DNA from: an uncultured Ruminococcus sp.
Lineage (GTDB): Bacteria > Bacillota > Clostridia > Oscillospirales > Ruminococcaceae
Direction: 5' to 3'
Length of the DNA: 64,000 nucleotides
NCBI GenBank assembly: GCA_902788785.1
Contig: CADALT010000001.1
Span: 248,001-312,000, forward strand
A program made the translations under genes and the position numbers. The first letter of the stretch is position 1, and each line of letters starts with the position of its first letter. This document shows positions 56,687 to 64,000 of this stretch, in pieces. The notes beneath the pieces are model-generated. The model saw only the letters and a list, made by a program, of their open reading frames with translations, was not told where the DNA came from and did not search any database.

Positions 56687-57478
56687 ATGAGGTTTCATAA
56701 TTATGGCAATGAACGTAATCCTATCATCATAATGCTTACAAGTTCTTTCTGTTCGGCTGAATCGCTGGAATATCTTTACAGCGACCTTGCGGAGGATTAT
56801 TTCGTAATAGTCCCCGAATATAACGGTCACTATGAAGGCAGCAAAGATTTTACTACACGTCACAAAGAGGCTGCGGAGATAGTGCAGTATCTGACCTCCA
56901 GGCAGGTAAAGGACATCTGTCTTATCTATGGGCAGTCCATGGGTGCCGAGATAGGTATGGAGCTTATCAATCAGCTTCTGAAGCACCGCATACATATCGA
57001 GTCCGCATTCTTTGACGGCGGAACGTTCCTCAGACAGCCTAAGCTGTACAAGGCAATAATGAACTTCAAGCATAAATCTATGATGAACAAGATGAAAAAT
57101 CAGAGTGTTGATGAAGTTGTCAACTGGAAGAGCGTTGACGAGTTCCGCAATCAGGATACTCAGACCATGCGGCCTGTTATCGAATCCATGGTAAAGACAG
57201 CGCCTGTTATCTCCGAAGAAAGCATCAAAAACGAGACTGAGGCAAGATATACCTTCAACTTCCCTCCCATTCCAGAGGATATGCAGGAGAATATTTTCTT
57301 TGTATATGCCAAGGAGGAGAAGAACTTCAAATCATGTTTCAAGCACCTGATAGAGGCTTATCCCCTTGCTAACTTCAAGACCCTCTCAGGTCAGGGACAC
57401 CTTACTTATTCAGTCAAGAAGACAGACGATTATCTGAGAGTTATCAGGGCTATCTGCAACAGGAACAATGACGATTGA
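56687..57478 (+). CDS. Alpha/beta hydrolase
   Basis: A 263-residue soluble hydrolase from ATG 56687 (ATGGAGG nine bases upstream; an earlier in-frame ATG would overlap the site). The nucleophile elbow is GQSMGAE near 91 (Ser in G-x-S-x-G), the acid is likely within FVYAKEEKNF (E or D near 213), and the histidine is in SGQGHLTYS near 238. No signal peptide. The substrate is unknown. It has its own promoter, and a hairpin and the DinB gene follow. Confidence 0.83.
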   Translation: MRFHNYGNERNPIIIMLTSSFCSAESLEYLYSDLAEDYFVIVPEYNGHYEGSKDFTTRHKEAAEIVQYLTSRQVKDICLIYGQSMGAEIGMELINQLLKHRIHIESAFFDGGTFLRQPKLYKAIMNFKHKSMMNKMKNQSVDEVVNWKSVDEFRNQDTQTMRPVIESMVKTAPVISEESIKNETEARYTFNFPPIPEDMQENIFFVYAKEEKNFKSCFKHLIEAYPLANFKTLSGQGHLTYSVKKTDDYLRVIRAICNRNNDD

Positions 57479-57583
57479 CCGTCTATAAACAATATTAAAC
57501 GACATAAATTTCTATACATCGGCGAAGCTGTCGGGTAACGGCTTACACGTCAGCTTTGGTGATGGTATGCGCAAAAAAATCAA

Positions 57584-57620
57584 CGCAGCATTTCATAATA
57601 ACCGAAATGCTGCGTTTTTT
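57584..57620 (+). terminator. Terminator-like hairpin ahead of the DinB gene
   Basis: Perfect 11-bp stem CGCAGCATTTC / GAAATGCTGCG, 9-base loop, followed by T6, ending one base before the GAGGGTG ribosome binding site. It ends the hydrolase transcript or controls read-through into the next gene. The preceding 105 bases contain another possible pairing AAGCTG / CAGCTT (about 57524-57555). Confidence 0.75.
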
Positions 57621-57633
57621 GAGGGTGAACCCA

Positions 57634-58290
57634 GTGAATAAAGAATGGTCGGAGCAAAATAAGACTATGCAGGGCAGGTTAAAGAAAAAGGAGACTTTCT
57701 CTTCGGGGATAGAAACACTGTTTCAGCTGCGAAAAGAGCTTATGCAGCAGATGACGCTGTTCAAAAAAGAACTTTCTGTTCAGGACTTCTCTGCAATGCC
57801 ATATCCAAATGTTAAGGGTTATCACAGCAAGACCATAGCTTATTCGCTTTGGCATATCTTCCGTATTGAAGATATAGCTGCACATACCCTTATAGCAGAT
57901 GACGAACAGGTTTTCTTCAAGAACAACCATCAAAGACGGATAGGCTCACCTATCATCACTACCGGCAATGAACTGTGCGGAAAAGAGATAAGCGATTTTT
58001 CAGAAATGCTCTCTGTTGCGGCACTTTATGATTATATCTGCGAAGTTTATCATTCTACGGAAGATCTTTTGAAAAAGCTGAGCTTTGAAGATATGAAAAC
58101 AAAAGTTTCTGCCCAAAAGCGTGATGCACTTGAAGCACTCAAAGTCGTAAGCAGCGATGAAAATGCAAATTGGCTTATAGAGTATTGGTGTACAAAAGAT
58201 ATACGTGGTCTGATACAGATGCCGTTTTCAAGACACTGGATAATGCATACGGAAGCCTGCCTGCGTATACGAGATAAGCTTATAAAATAA
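57634..58290 (+). CDS. DinB-fold protein
   Basis: A 218-residue four-helix-type protein of the DinB superfamily. Candidate metal histidines are in SLWHIFRIED near 75 and SRHWIMHTEACLRI near 204-207, the usual three-His arrangement. DinB proteins are often thiol-dependent enzymes or stress-induced; here function is unknown. GTG start 57634 follows GAGGGTG; an earlier start would translate through the hairpin at 57584-57620. Convergent with glgX, sharing a strong terminator. Confidence 0.75.
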   Translation: MNKEWSEQNKTMQGRLKKKETFSSGIETLFQLRKELMQQMTLFKKELSVQDFSAMPYPNVKGYHSKTIAYSLWHIFRIEDIAAHTLIADDEQVFFKNNHQRRIGSPIITTGNELCGKEISDFSEMLSVAALYDYICEVYHSTEDLLKKLSFEDMKTKVSAQKRDALEALKVVSSDENANWLIEYWCTKDIRGLIQMPFSRHWIMHTEACLRIRDKLIK

Positions 58291-58293
58291 CAC

Positions 58294-58328
58294 AGACCCG
58301 AAAGCAGTGATAAACAGCTTTCGGGTCT
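58294..58328. terminator. Bidirectional terminator between DinB gene and glgX
   Basis: Perfect 12-bp stem AGACCCGAAAGC / GCTTTCGGGTCT with an 11-base loop and T/A flanks, between convergent genes. Confidence 0.85.
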
Positions 58329-58335
58329 TATCATA

Positions 58336-60420
58336 TCATAGCTTTTTAAGTGATACAGCCACTGCACTTCTGGGTGCAAGGGTCAGGAAACTGCCGTTTT
58401 TGGAGATCATTTTATCGTGGTCTTCACCGCTCTTATATGGAACATTAGTGTAAAAATCTACGTGCCACACATATCCATCAGGAAGCTTTGGCAATTCGAT
58501 GCTGCAAGTCTCCCAATAGGCATTTATACCTATGAAAACTGCATCATCACCGCTTTTTTCATCTCTTCCCGCAAACATCACGCCGATAACATGGTCATCG
58601 TTTTTGAACTGGCTGTTCCACGCATAGGTGTTATGTACGCTTATATCAGGAAATCCCAGTGATGACGGGGATGTTTTGTGGCGCAGTATCTTATGCTTTT
58701 TACGGAATGCTATCATATCGCTGACAAAATCATGTATCTCACGATACTTTTTAAGCCTTGTCCAGTCAAGCCACGATACCTCATTATCCTGACAGTAAGC
58801 ATTGTTATTGCCGAATTGGGTATTACAGAACTCATCACCTGCAAAGAACATAACTGCGCCCCTGCTGCACAAAAGCGTCAGGAAGGCATTCTTTATCATT
58901 CTAATACGCAGGTCATTGACTGCCTTGTCGCTTGTTTCGCCCTCAAAACCGCAATTCCAGCTGGTGTTGCTGTTATCGCCGTCGGTATTGTTCCAGCCGT
59001 TGGCTTCGTTATGTTTATGATTATAGGAATACAGGTCATACATGGTAAAGCCGTCATGACAGGTCAGGAAGTTTACAGATGCATTCTGACCACGCATCTC
59101 GGGGGGATAGAGGTCAGCTGAACCTGTTATCCTCTGCACAGCTGCCCATGCCGTACCGTTATCACCCTTGAGGAAACAGCGCAGATCATCACGATACCTG
59201 CCGTTCCATTCAGCCCATCTGTTCCATGAGGGGAAGCTGCCGACCTGATAAAGTCCGCCTGCATCCCAGGCTTCTGCAATAAGCTTTACGCCGCTGAGAA
59301 TGGGATCATAGGCTATGGTCTTCAACAGCGGAGGATTCTCCATAGGTGTACCATCTTCGCTTCTGCCCAAAATAGATGCAAGGTCGAAACGGAAGCCGTC
59401 CACACGGTACTCAATGACCCAATAGCGCAGGCACTCCATGATAAACTGCTGAACTATCGGATGATTGCAGTTCATGGTATTGCCGCAGCCACTGAAATTA
59501 ACGTATTTTCCATCTGGAGTCAGCATATAGTAAACGCTGTTGTCAAGCCCCTTGAATGAGAAGACCGTACCGTCCTCATTACCCTCGGATGTATGGTTGA
59601 ACACCACATCAAGAAATACCAGTATACCGTTCTCATTACATATACGTATCAGATTTTTAAGCTCGTCGCCTTCATGATTATACTCACTGCTTGAAGCATA
59701 GCTGGTATTCGGTGCAAAGAAGCAGGTGGTGTTATATCCCCAGTAGTTCATCAGCAGGTCGCCGTTATGATGGCGTTCTTCATAGAGTTCATCAAACTCA
59801 AAAACAGGCATTAGCTCAATGGCATTCACACCGAGTTTTTTCAGATAAGGTATCTTTTCGATAACGCCATCAAAAGTACCGGGGTGCTTGACTTTCGAGG
59901 TCAGGCTGTGTGTAAAGCCCCTGACATGGAGCTCGTAAATGACCAGGTCACTGAAATCTATATTGATCTTATGATAGGTGCCCCAGTCGAATTTATCGGT
60001 ACAGACTCTGGCATGATAACAGTCGCTCGCACCGCTTTTTTTGCCCCAAACGCTCTGACCTGTTACAGCACGGGCGTAAGGATCGAGAATATTTACCTTT
60101 GGATCGAACAGATGACCTTTACGTGGATCATATTCGCCCGTAAAACGGTAGCAATACTCTATCTCATAAATATCCAGATCATAGATCATGATAGACCAGG
60201 TATCGCCAATACGGTAGCTGTCGGGAATGGGTATCTCAGCATAAGGCTCGGTCTCGCCCCTTTTGAACAGCACCACAGAACATCCGGTGGCATTGGCAGA
60301 ATGAATCGTGAAATTAACAGCATGAAGCATAGCAGAGGCACCGTTAAGGGTATAAATGCCCGGGCGGCAGTCAAAACCGTTTATCTTATCGGTTGCCTTA
60401 TAAGTTGCGGAATTTTTCAA
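58336..60420 (-). CDS. glgX: Glycogen debranching enzyme (isoamylase-type, GH13)
   Basis: Hydrolyses alpha-1,6 branches of glycogen or starch. 694 residues: N-terminal CBM48 domain (about 15-110), then the GH13 barrel with DVVFNHTSEGNE near 260, VDGFRFDLASILG near 337 (nucleophile Asp), LIAEAWDAGGLYQVG near 376 (acid/base Glu) and NFLTCHDGFTMYDL near 448, and a C-terminal beta domain. The start is TTG 60420 with AAAGG about eleven bases upstream; no ATG is close by. It has its own promoter, away from glgA, and no signal peptide, so it acts in the cytoplasm. Confidence 0.93.
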   Translation of the reverse strand: MKNSATYKATDKINGFDCRPGIYTLNGASAMLHAVNFTIHSANATGCSVVLFKRGETEPYAEIPIPDSYRIGDTWSIMIYDLDIYEIEYCYRFTGEYDPRKGHLFDPKVNILDPYARAVTGQSVWGKKSGASDCYHARVCTDKFDWGTYHKINIDFSDLVIYELHVRGFTHSLTSKVKHPGTFDGVIEKIPYLKKLGVNAIELMPVFEFDELYEERHHNGDLLMNYWGYNTTCFFAPNTSYASSSEYNHEGDELKNLIRICNENGILVFLDVVFNHTSEGNEDGTVFSFKGLDNSVYYMLTPDGKYVNFSGCGNTMNCNHPIVQQFIMECLRYWVIEYRVDGFRFDLASILGRSEDGTPMENPPLLKTIAYDPILSGVKLIAEAWDAGGLYQVGSFPSWNRWAEWNGRYRDDLRCFLKGDNGTAWAAVQRITGSADLYPPEMRGQNASVNFLTCHDGFTMYDLYSYNHKHNEANGWNNTDGDNSNTSWNCGFEGETSDKAVNDLRIRMIKNAFLTLLCSRGAVMFFAGDEFCNTQFGNNNAYCQDNEVSWLDWTRLKKYREIHDFVSDMIAFRKKHKILRHKTSPSSLGFPDISVHNTYAWNSQFKNDDHVIGVMFAGRDEKSGDDAVFIGINAYWETCSIELPKLPDGYVWHVDFYTNVPYKSGEDHDKMISKNGSFLTLAPRSAVAVSLKKL

Positions 60421-60451
60421 AGTATCACGACCTTTACTTTAATATACTTAT

Positions 60452-60480
60452 ATTATATACCATCACGGTGATTATTTCAA
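60452..60480 (-). promoter_or_regulatory. Predicted promoter of glgX with palindrome in spacer
   Basis: Minus strand TTGAAA (60480-60475), 17-base spacer, TATAAT (60457-60452). The spacer contains the palindrome ATCACCGTGAT, a possible operator. Confidence 0.65.
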
Positions 60481-60653
60481 TTGAACTTTTTTATAAAAAA
60501 ACAGGTCGATTTTTGTAAAACAATACATTTTATCCGACGGTCAATTGTCTGTTTTTAACAAATCTTTACAAAAATGCAAACTATCAAAGGACATGGAGCA
60601 TATAGCTTTCGATATAGTTTAAAAAGAACAAAAAAGCAATATATGATAAAAGC

Positions 60654-60681
60654 TCTCCCCTGTGACAGAACACAGAGGAGA
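60654..60681 (-). terminator. Terminator of the 111-residue gene
   Basis: Minus strand stem TCTCCTCTGTG / CACAGGGGAGA with a 6-base loop, followed by GCTTTT. The AT-rich stretch from 60481 to 60653 contains nothing else recognisable. Confidence 0.75.
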
Positions 60682-60721
60682 ACCAAAAGCGTATTAGATT
60701 TTAAATTTCAAAAAAACAAGC

Positions 60722-61057
60722 CTAATTACCATTTAAGTGCATTCTGATCATATTCTCTGTGACCGACTTAAACTGCTCTTCATTTATGGTAAGATATTTT
60801 AGCGCATTCTGCTGCATTGCAAAATAAAAGACTTTATCATCTTTCATTATCTTAAAAAGTGCCTCGATACCATGCCCCGGGATATTAAGAAGATACCCAA
60901 ATTCAGCCTTTACGCCTTCAAGATCTTTAGTCTGTATCTCATTTTGATCTACCAAAACAGCCAGAGCATGATCCAAAAGTACCTCTTTATACTTTCTGTT
61001 ATTTATCTGGTTTACTTCATCTTCCTGAGATCTTTTCGGTTTACTAAAAATTCCCAT
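60722..61057 (-). CDS. Hypothetical protein
   Basis: A 111-residue charged helical protein (MGIFSKPKRSQEDE..., ending NMIRMHLNGN), soluble. GGAGAAAAAT precedes the ATG. It follows rlmD by 22 bases in the same direction and is followed by a terminator, so the two share a transcript. No family recognised. Confidence 0.7.
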   Translation of the reverse strand: MGIFSKPKRSQEDEVNQINNRKYKEVLLDHALAVLVDQNEIQTKDLEGVKAEFGYLLNIPGHGIEALFKIMKDDKVFYFAMQQNALKYLTINEEQFKSVTENMIRMHLNGN

Positions 61058-61079
61058 TATTTTTCTCCTTTACAGCTTA

Positions 61080-62447
61080 TTACAGAATTTTGCGAGACAG
61101 TAGTATCACGCACTCCACATGAGTCGTCCTCGGGAACAGATCCACACCGACGACCTTATCGCAGGAATATCCAAGTTCTTCAAGAATAGCGCAGTCACGG
61201 GCTGCGGTAGTATGATTGCACGAGACCATAACTATCCTGTCGGGCTGCATCTTTGCCATATACTCCAGCGAGACCCTGTCACAGCCTTTTCTTGCAGGAT
61301 CGGCAATAATCACGTCCGGACGTTCTCCACGCTCATACAAAAGCCCTGCTATCTTGCCTGCATCACCGCAGATAAACTCCGCATTATCAATATCGTTCGC
61401 AGAAGCGTTCATGTTGGCATTATCAATAGCCGCCTGAATTATCTCAATACCGACAAGCTTTTTTACTTGTCTTGCCATTGAAAGACCGATCGTGCCTGTA
61501 CCGCAGTAAAGATCAAGCAGGGTCATATCAGGCGAAAGCTGTGCAAATTCGGCAGCTTTCGAGTAAAGCAATTCCGCTTGACAAGTGTTTACTTGATAAA
61601 AAGATAGTGGCGAGATAGAAATACGGTTGCCGCACATAATATCTGTGATGGTACCGTCGCCGTAGATGTTTTTCAGCCTTTTCCCCAGGATAACATTGGT
61701 ATTGTCGGGGTTTTCGTTAAGTACTATAGTTTTGATATCTGCAAACTTGTTTATAAGTATCGGCACAAGATCGTCAAAGACTCCGCATTTACTCAGTTTT
61801 GTTACCACAAGACAGACCATTATCTCGCCCGAATGCTCACCTCGCCTAAGATAAATATGGCGCAGCAGTCCTTTGAATGTGACCTCATCATAAGGCTTGA
61901 TATGGCGGTCATTTACATAAAACATGATGGTATCGACTATCTCACTGAAGATCTCGGGCTGAAGAAGACATCCCGTGTGATCGACCACATTATGAGTCCT
62001 TCTGGCATAGAAACCGCAGACAGCCTTGCCATCCTTCAAAGCCACGGGATACTGGGCTTTATTGCGGTAGCGCTCGGTATTTCCGCATCCGATAAAAGGC
62101 AGATATTCGGGCGACAGCTTACCTATGCGCTCAAAGGAATTGCGTATAAAGCTATCTTTCAGACGGCATTCTTCCTCATAAGTCATATGTCTGAAACTAC
62201 AGCCGCCGCAGAATTTATTAACGGTGCAATCAGGGGCGATACGGTGAGGAGAACTTTGTGTAAAGCTCTCCACCTTGCCATAGCAATATGAGCTTTTGAC
62301 CTTAACTATCCTGCATGAGATAATGTCGCCCACAGCTGTTGCAGGCACAAATACCGCTATCCCGTTATATCTGCCGACACCGTTGCCCTCGTTGGTCACA
62401 TCGGTTATCTCCAGGGAGATCATATCATTTTTCTTTAAAACTTCCAT
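61080..62447 (-). CDS. 23S rRNA (uracil-5-)-methyltransferase, RlmD/TrmA type
   Basis: SAM-dependent m5U methyltransferase for 23S rRNA (RumA/RlmD-like). 455 residues from ATG 62447, which has TTGAGGAAA upstream; an earlier ATG at 62477 lacks a site. TRAM domain first (ITDVTNEGNGVGRYNGIAVF, about 11-30), then the iron-sulfur cysteines in CTVNKFCGGCSF near 73-84, SAM motif LLDLYCGTGTIGLS near 310, DPARKGCDR near 384 and the nucleophile VSCNHTTAARD near 410, where His replaces the usual Pro after CN. Confidence 0.92.
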   Translation of the reverse strand: MEVLKKNDMISLEITDVTNEGNGVGRYNGIAVFVPATAVGDIISCRIVKVKSSYCYGKVESFTQSSPHRIAPDCTVNKFCGGCSFRHMTYEEECRLKDSFIRNSFERIGKLSPEYLPFIGCGNTERYRNKAQYPVALKDGKAVCGFYARRTHNVVDHTGCLLQPEIFSEIVDTIMFYVNDRHIKPYDEVTFKGLLRHIYLRRGEHSGEIMVCLVVTKLSKCGVFDDLVPILINKFADIKTIVLNENPDNTNVILGKRLKNIYGDGTITDIMCGNRISISPLSFYQVNTCQAELLYSKAAEFAQLSPDMTLLDLYCGTGTIGLSMARQVKKLVGIEIIQAAIDNANMNASANDIDNAEFICGDAGKIAGLLYERGERPDVIIADPARKGCDRVSLEYMAKMQPDRIVMVSCNHTTAARDCAILEELGYSCDKVVGVDLFPRTTHVECVILLSRKIL

Positions 62448-62569
62448 ATATTTCCTCAATAAAACTTCTTGATTCATGTGACAAGTAAAAAATCATTACG
62501 TACCAATCATCAATTCAAGGATAGCAATTTCACTGTTCAGAGTGTATGTCACAAAAGTCATTATGATCC

Positions 62570-64000
62570 TCACAGCTTATCAGCATAGAAATCCCTGATC
62601 TGCTTTTTTCTTTCGATCATCAAGTCAAAATGCTTGATATATTCCAGTGGAAACTTGTAATTGAAAACACGTTCCAGCCCATTTGGGTGATCTACCAGCT
62701 TTGTTGATGCGCCTGCGCCAACAGCAAGTATCGTCTGGACTTCCTCCATGATATAGATGTTGTAAAGGCTTTCATAGCCCGGCTTTGCCCAGCCGATGTT
62801 TTCAAGATTACCCACCATATTTTTCTGCCTGTAAAGATAATACGGCGAATAACCGTCATTTATAAGCCGTTCGGTGGCATGATCGACCATATCATCGGTG
62901 GGATTTTTCAGGACTGTTTTATCGCCCTGATTTAACAATGCGGCTCTTTTTATGGAAAGCGTATGCACGGTAAAATTCTCGGGAGACAAGCTTATCAGCT
63001 TATCCACCGTTGCCTGAAAGCTTTCGACTGTATCCTCGGGGAGTCCTGCGATGACGTCTGTATTGATACATTTGAACCCGATCTTACGGGCTAATTCATA
63101 GCTTTCATAGAACTGCTCTACCGAGTGGGAACGTCCTATAGCTTCAAGCACCTTGGGGTTAAGGCTCTGGGGATTTATGGAAATGCGTGTACAGCCGTTT
63201 TCCTTGATAGTCCTCAGCTTATCTTCCGTGATCGTATCAGGTCTGCCCGCCTCAACGGTATATTCTCTGACAGTGGACATATCGAAACTGTGTTCGATAC
63301 ACTTCATTATAGTCCCCAGCTGCTCGGCTTCCAAAGAAGTAGGCGTACCTCCGCCAAAATAAACCGTATCGAGTTTCAGCCCGAGATCCTTTGTTATCAA
63401 TGCGGTCTGCCTTATCTCACGGCACATCTTCTCGATGTACTCGGGTATAAGCTTGCGTCCGCTGTCCAGCGTCTGTGAGATGAATGAACAATAGGAACAT
63501 CTGGTAGGGCAGAAAGGTATATTGACATAAAGACTGAAAGACCTCTTATCCAGCGCATCAAGTATCTTCTGCTGTGTCATCGCTGTAGAGTAGGCAATAT
63601 CACATTTTTCCTTACTGCACAGATAATCCTTGGAAAGTCTTTCATAGATCTCATTCTTATCAAGACCCTCCGACAGCCAGGTATTAACACGCTTAACAGG
63701 TCGGATACCTGTTATCACTCCCCATTTGGGTTTAATGCCTGTGAGTTCCGATAAAGCTTCATACAGGAGCCTTGACAAGTATAATTCCTTGTCGGTTTTA
63801 TCAGGATTTTCAGCTACATCAAGCAGTACTGCTTTATGGCATTTTTTGCCGTTGTATTTGCAAATAACATACAGCAAGACCTTGTTTTTAGTAAATTTTT
63901 GCCTTGCGAAAACATGATCGTCCTCTGTCTCGATCTTATCAGCCGAGATATGTGTGAACTGAGTCGCAGGTATAAACAGCTTCAATACACCCTCAAGTTC
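62570..64000 (-). CDS. HemZ-like oxygen-independent coproporphyrinogen III oxidase, 5'-truncated by window end
   Basis: Radical SAM enzyme of the HemN/HemZ family; HemZ-type members act in anaerobic heme synthesis or as related radical SAM proteins. Iron-sulfur motif C-x3-C-x2-C is CPTRCSYCSF near residue 157; the GGGTPT segment VYFGGGTPTSLEAEQ near 219 and RISINPQSLN near 279 are typical. The frame stays open to the edge (reading ELEGV before the TTG at 63985), so the true start lies beyond 64000. A heme pathway is not otherwise visible in the window. Confidence 0.88.
   Translation of the reverse strand, partial: ELEGVLKLFIPATQFTHISADKIETEDDHVFARQKFTKNKVLLYVICKYNGKKCHKAVLLDVAENPDKTDKELYLSRLLYEALSELTGIKPKWGVITGIRPVKRVNTWLSEGLDKNEIYERLSKDYLCSKEKCDIAYSTAMTQQKILDALDKRSFSLYVNIPFCPTRCSYCSFISQTLDSGRKLIPEYIEKMCREIRQTALITKDLGLKLDTVYFGGGTPTSLEAEQLGTIMKCIEHSFDMSTVREYTVEAGRPDTITEDKLRTIKENGCTRISINPQSLNPKVLEAIGRSHSVEQFYESYELARKIGFKCINTDVIAGLPEDTVESFQATVDKLISLSPENFTVHTLSIKRAALLNQGDKTVLKNPTDDMVDHATERLINDGYSPYYLYRQKNMVGNLENIGWAKPGYESLYNIYIMEEVQTILAVGAGASTKLVDHPNGLERVFNYKFPLEYIKHFDLMIERKKQIRDFYADKL

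Noticed and set aside
1-64000. CRISPR arrays, tRNA, rRNA or IS elements
   Set aside because: No regularly spaced repeats, no T-arm-like GGTTCRAATCC or its complement next to cloverleaf sequence, no transposase motifs.

Overview
The window looks like chromosome from an anaerobic, low-to-mid GC Firmicute of the Ruminococcus / Oscillospiraceae type. The support is a secreted leucine-rich-repeat protein ending in a type I dockerin, an oxygen-independent class III ribonucleotide reductase (nrdD-nrdG), glycogen genes, and many predicted sigma-A promoters (TTGACA-17-TATAAT) with AGGAGG-like ribosome binding sites. Sporulation genes (spoIIID, spoIIGA, sigE, spoVS, ymdB) show a spore-former-type regulatory core. 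The assignment is by gene content only. I saw no rRNA, tRNA or CRISPR array.

Layout. 0-5 kb: pgi, a DacF-like protein whose three catalytic motifs are all altered, glgA and spoIIID, all on the minus strand, with a 124-bp palindrome between dacF and glgA. 5-10 kb: a broken acetyltransferase, a C_GCAxxG-like protein, a LacI regulator with two operator-like sites, a DtxR-type regulator with DUF3793 and DUF2325 genes behind a promoter with two iron-box-like palindromes, and a PrsA/SurA-like lipoprotein. 10-20 kb: a SUKH immunity-type locus with a toxin-like insert, aspartate kinase, the nrdD-DUF6881-nrdG operon, a Crp/Fnr regulator and the dockerin protein. 20-28 kb: a MoxR-DUF58-transglutaminase operon followed by a small membrane protein and ung, then lysA, then about 1.1 kb of prophage debris.

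28-38 kb (plus strand): a housekeeping operon (DUF951, P-loop kinase, prfA, aminoglycoside-nucleotidyltransferase-like, threonylcarbamoyl-AMP synthase, coaE, lytic transglycosylase), an M18 aminopeptidase and spoIIGA-sigE, facing spoVS and ymdB. 38-47 kb (minus): ftsH, and a probable rnj-gdpP-rplI-dnaB-tilS transcription unit with a ~200-nt structured leader. 47-64 kb: pcrA, a radical SAM protein, rlmA, a T-box-controlled unit (GNAT, unknown gene, tyrS), a MATE transporter, a hydrolase, a DinB protein, a glycogen debranching enzyme, rlmD and a HemZ-like radical SAM gene cut by the window end.

Most of the window is ordinary core genome. The most unusual items are the catalytically altered DacF, the DtxR-fold protein without its usual metal ligands beside good DtxR-box-like operators, the SUKH-nuclease-like-SUKH fusion with a stub gene, the T-box with an apparent valine specifier ahead of an acetyltransferase and tyrS, the rnj leader, and the prophage debris.
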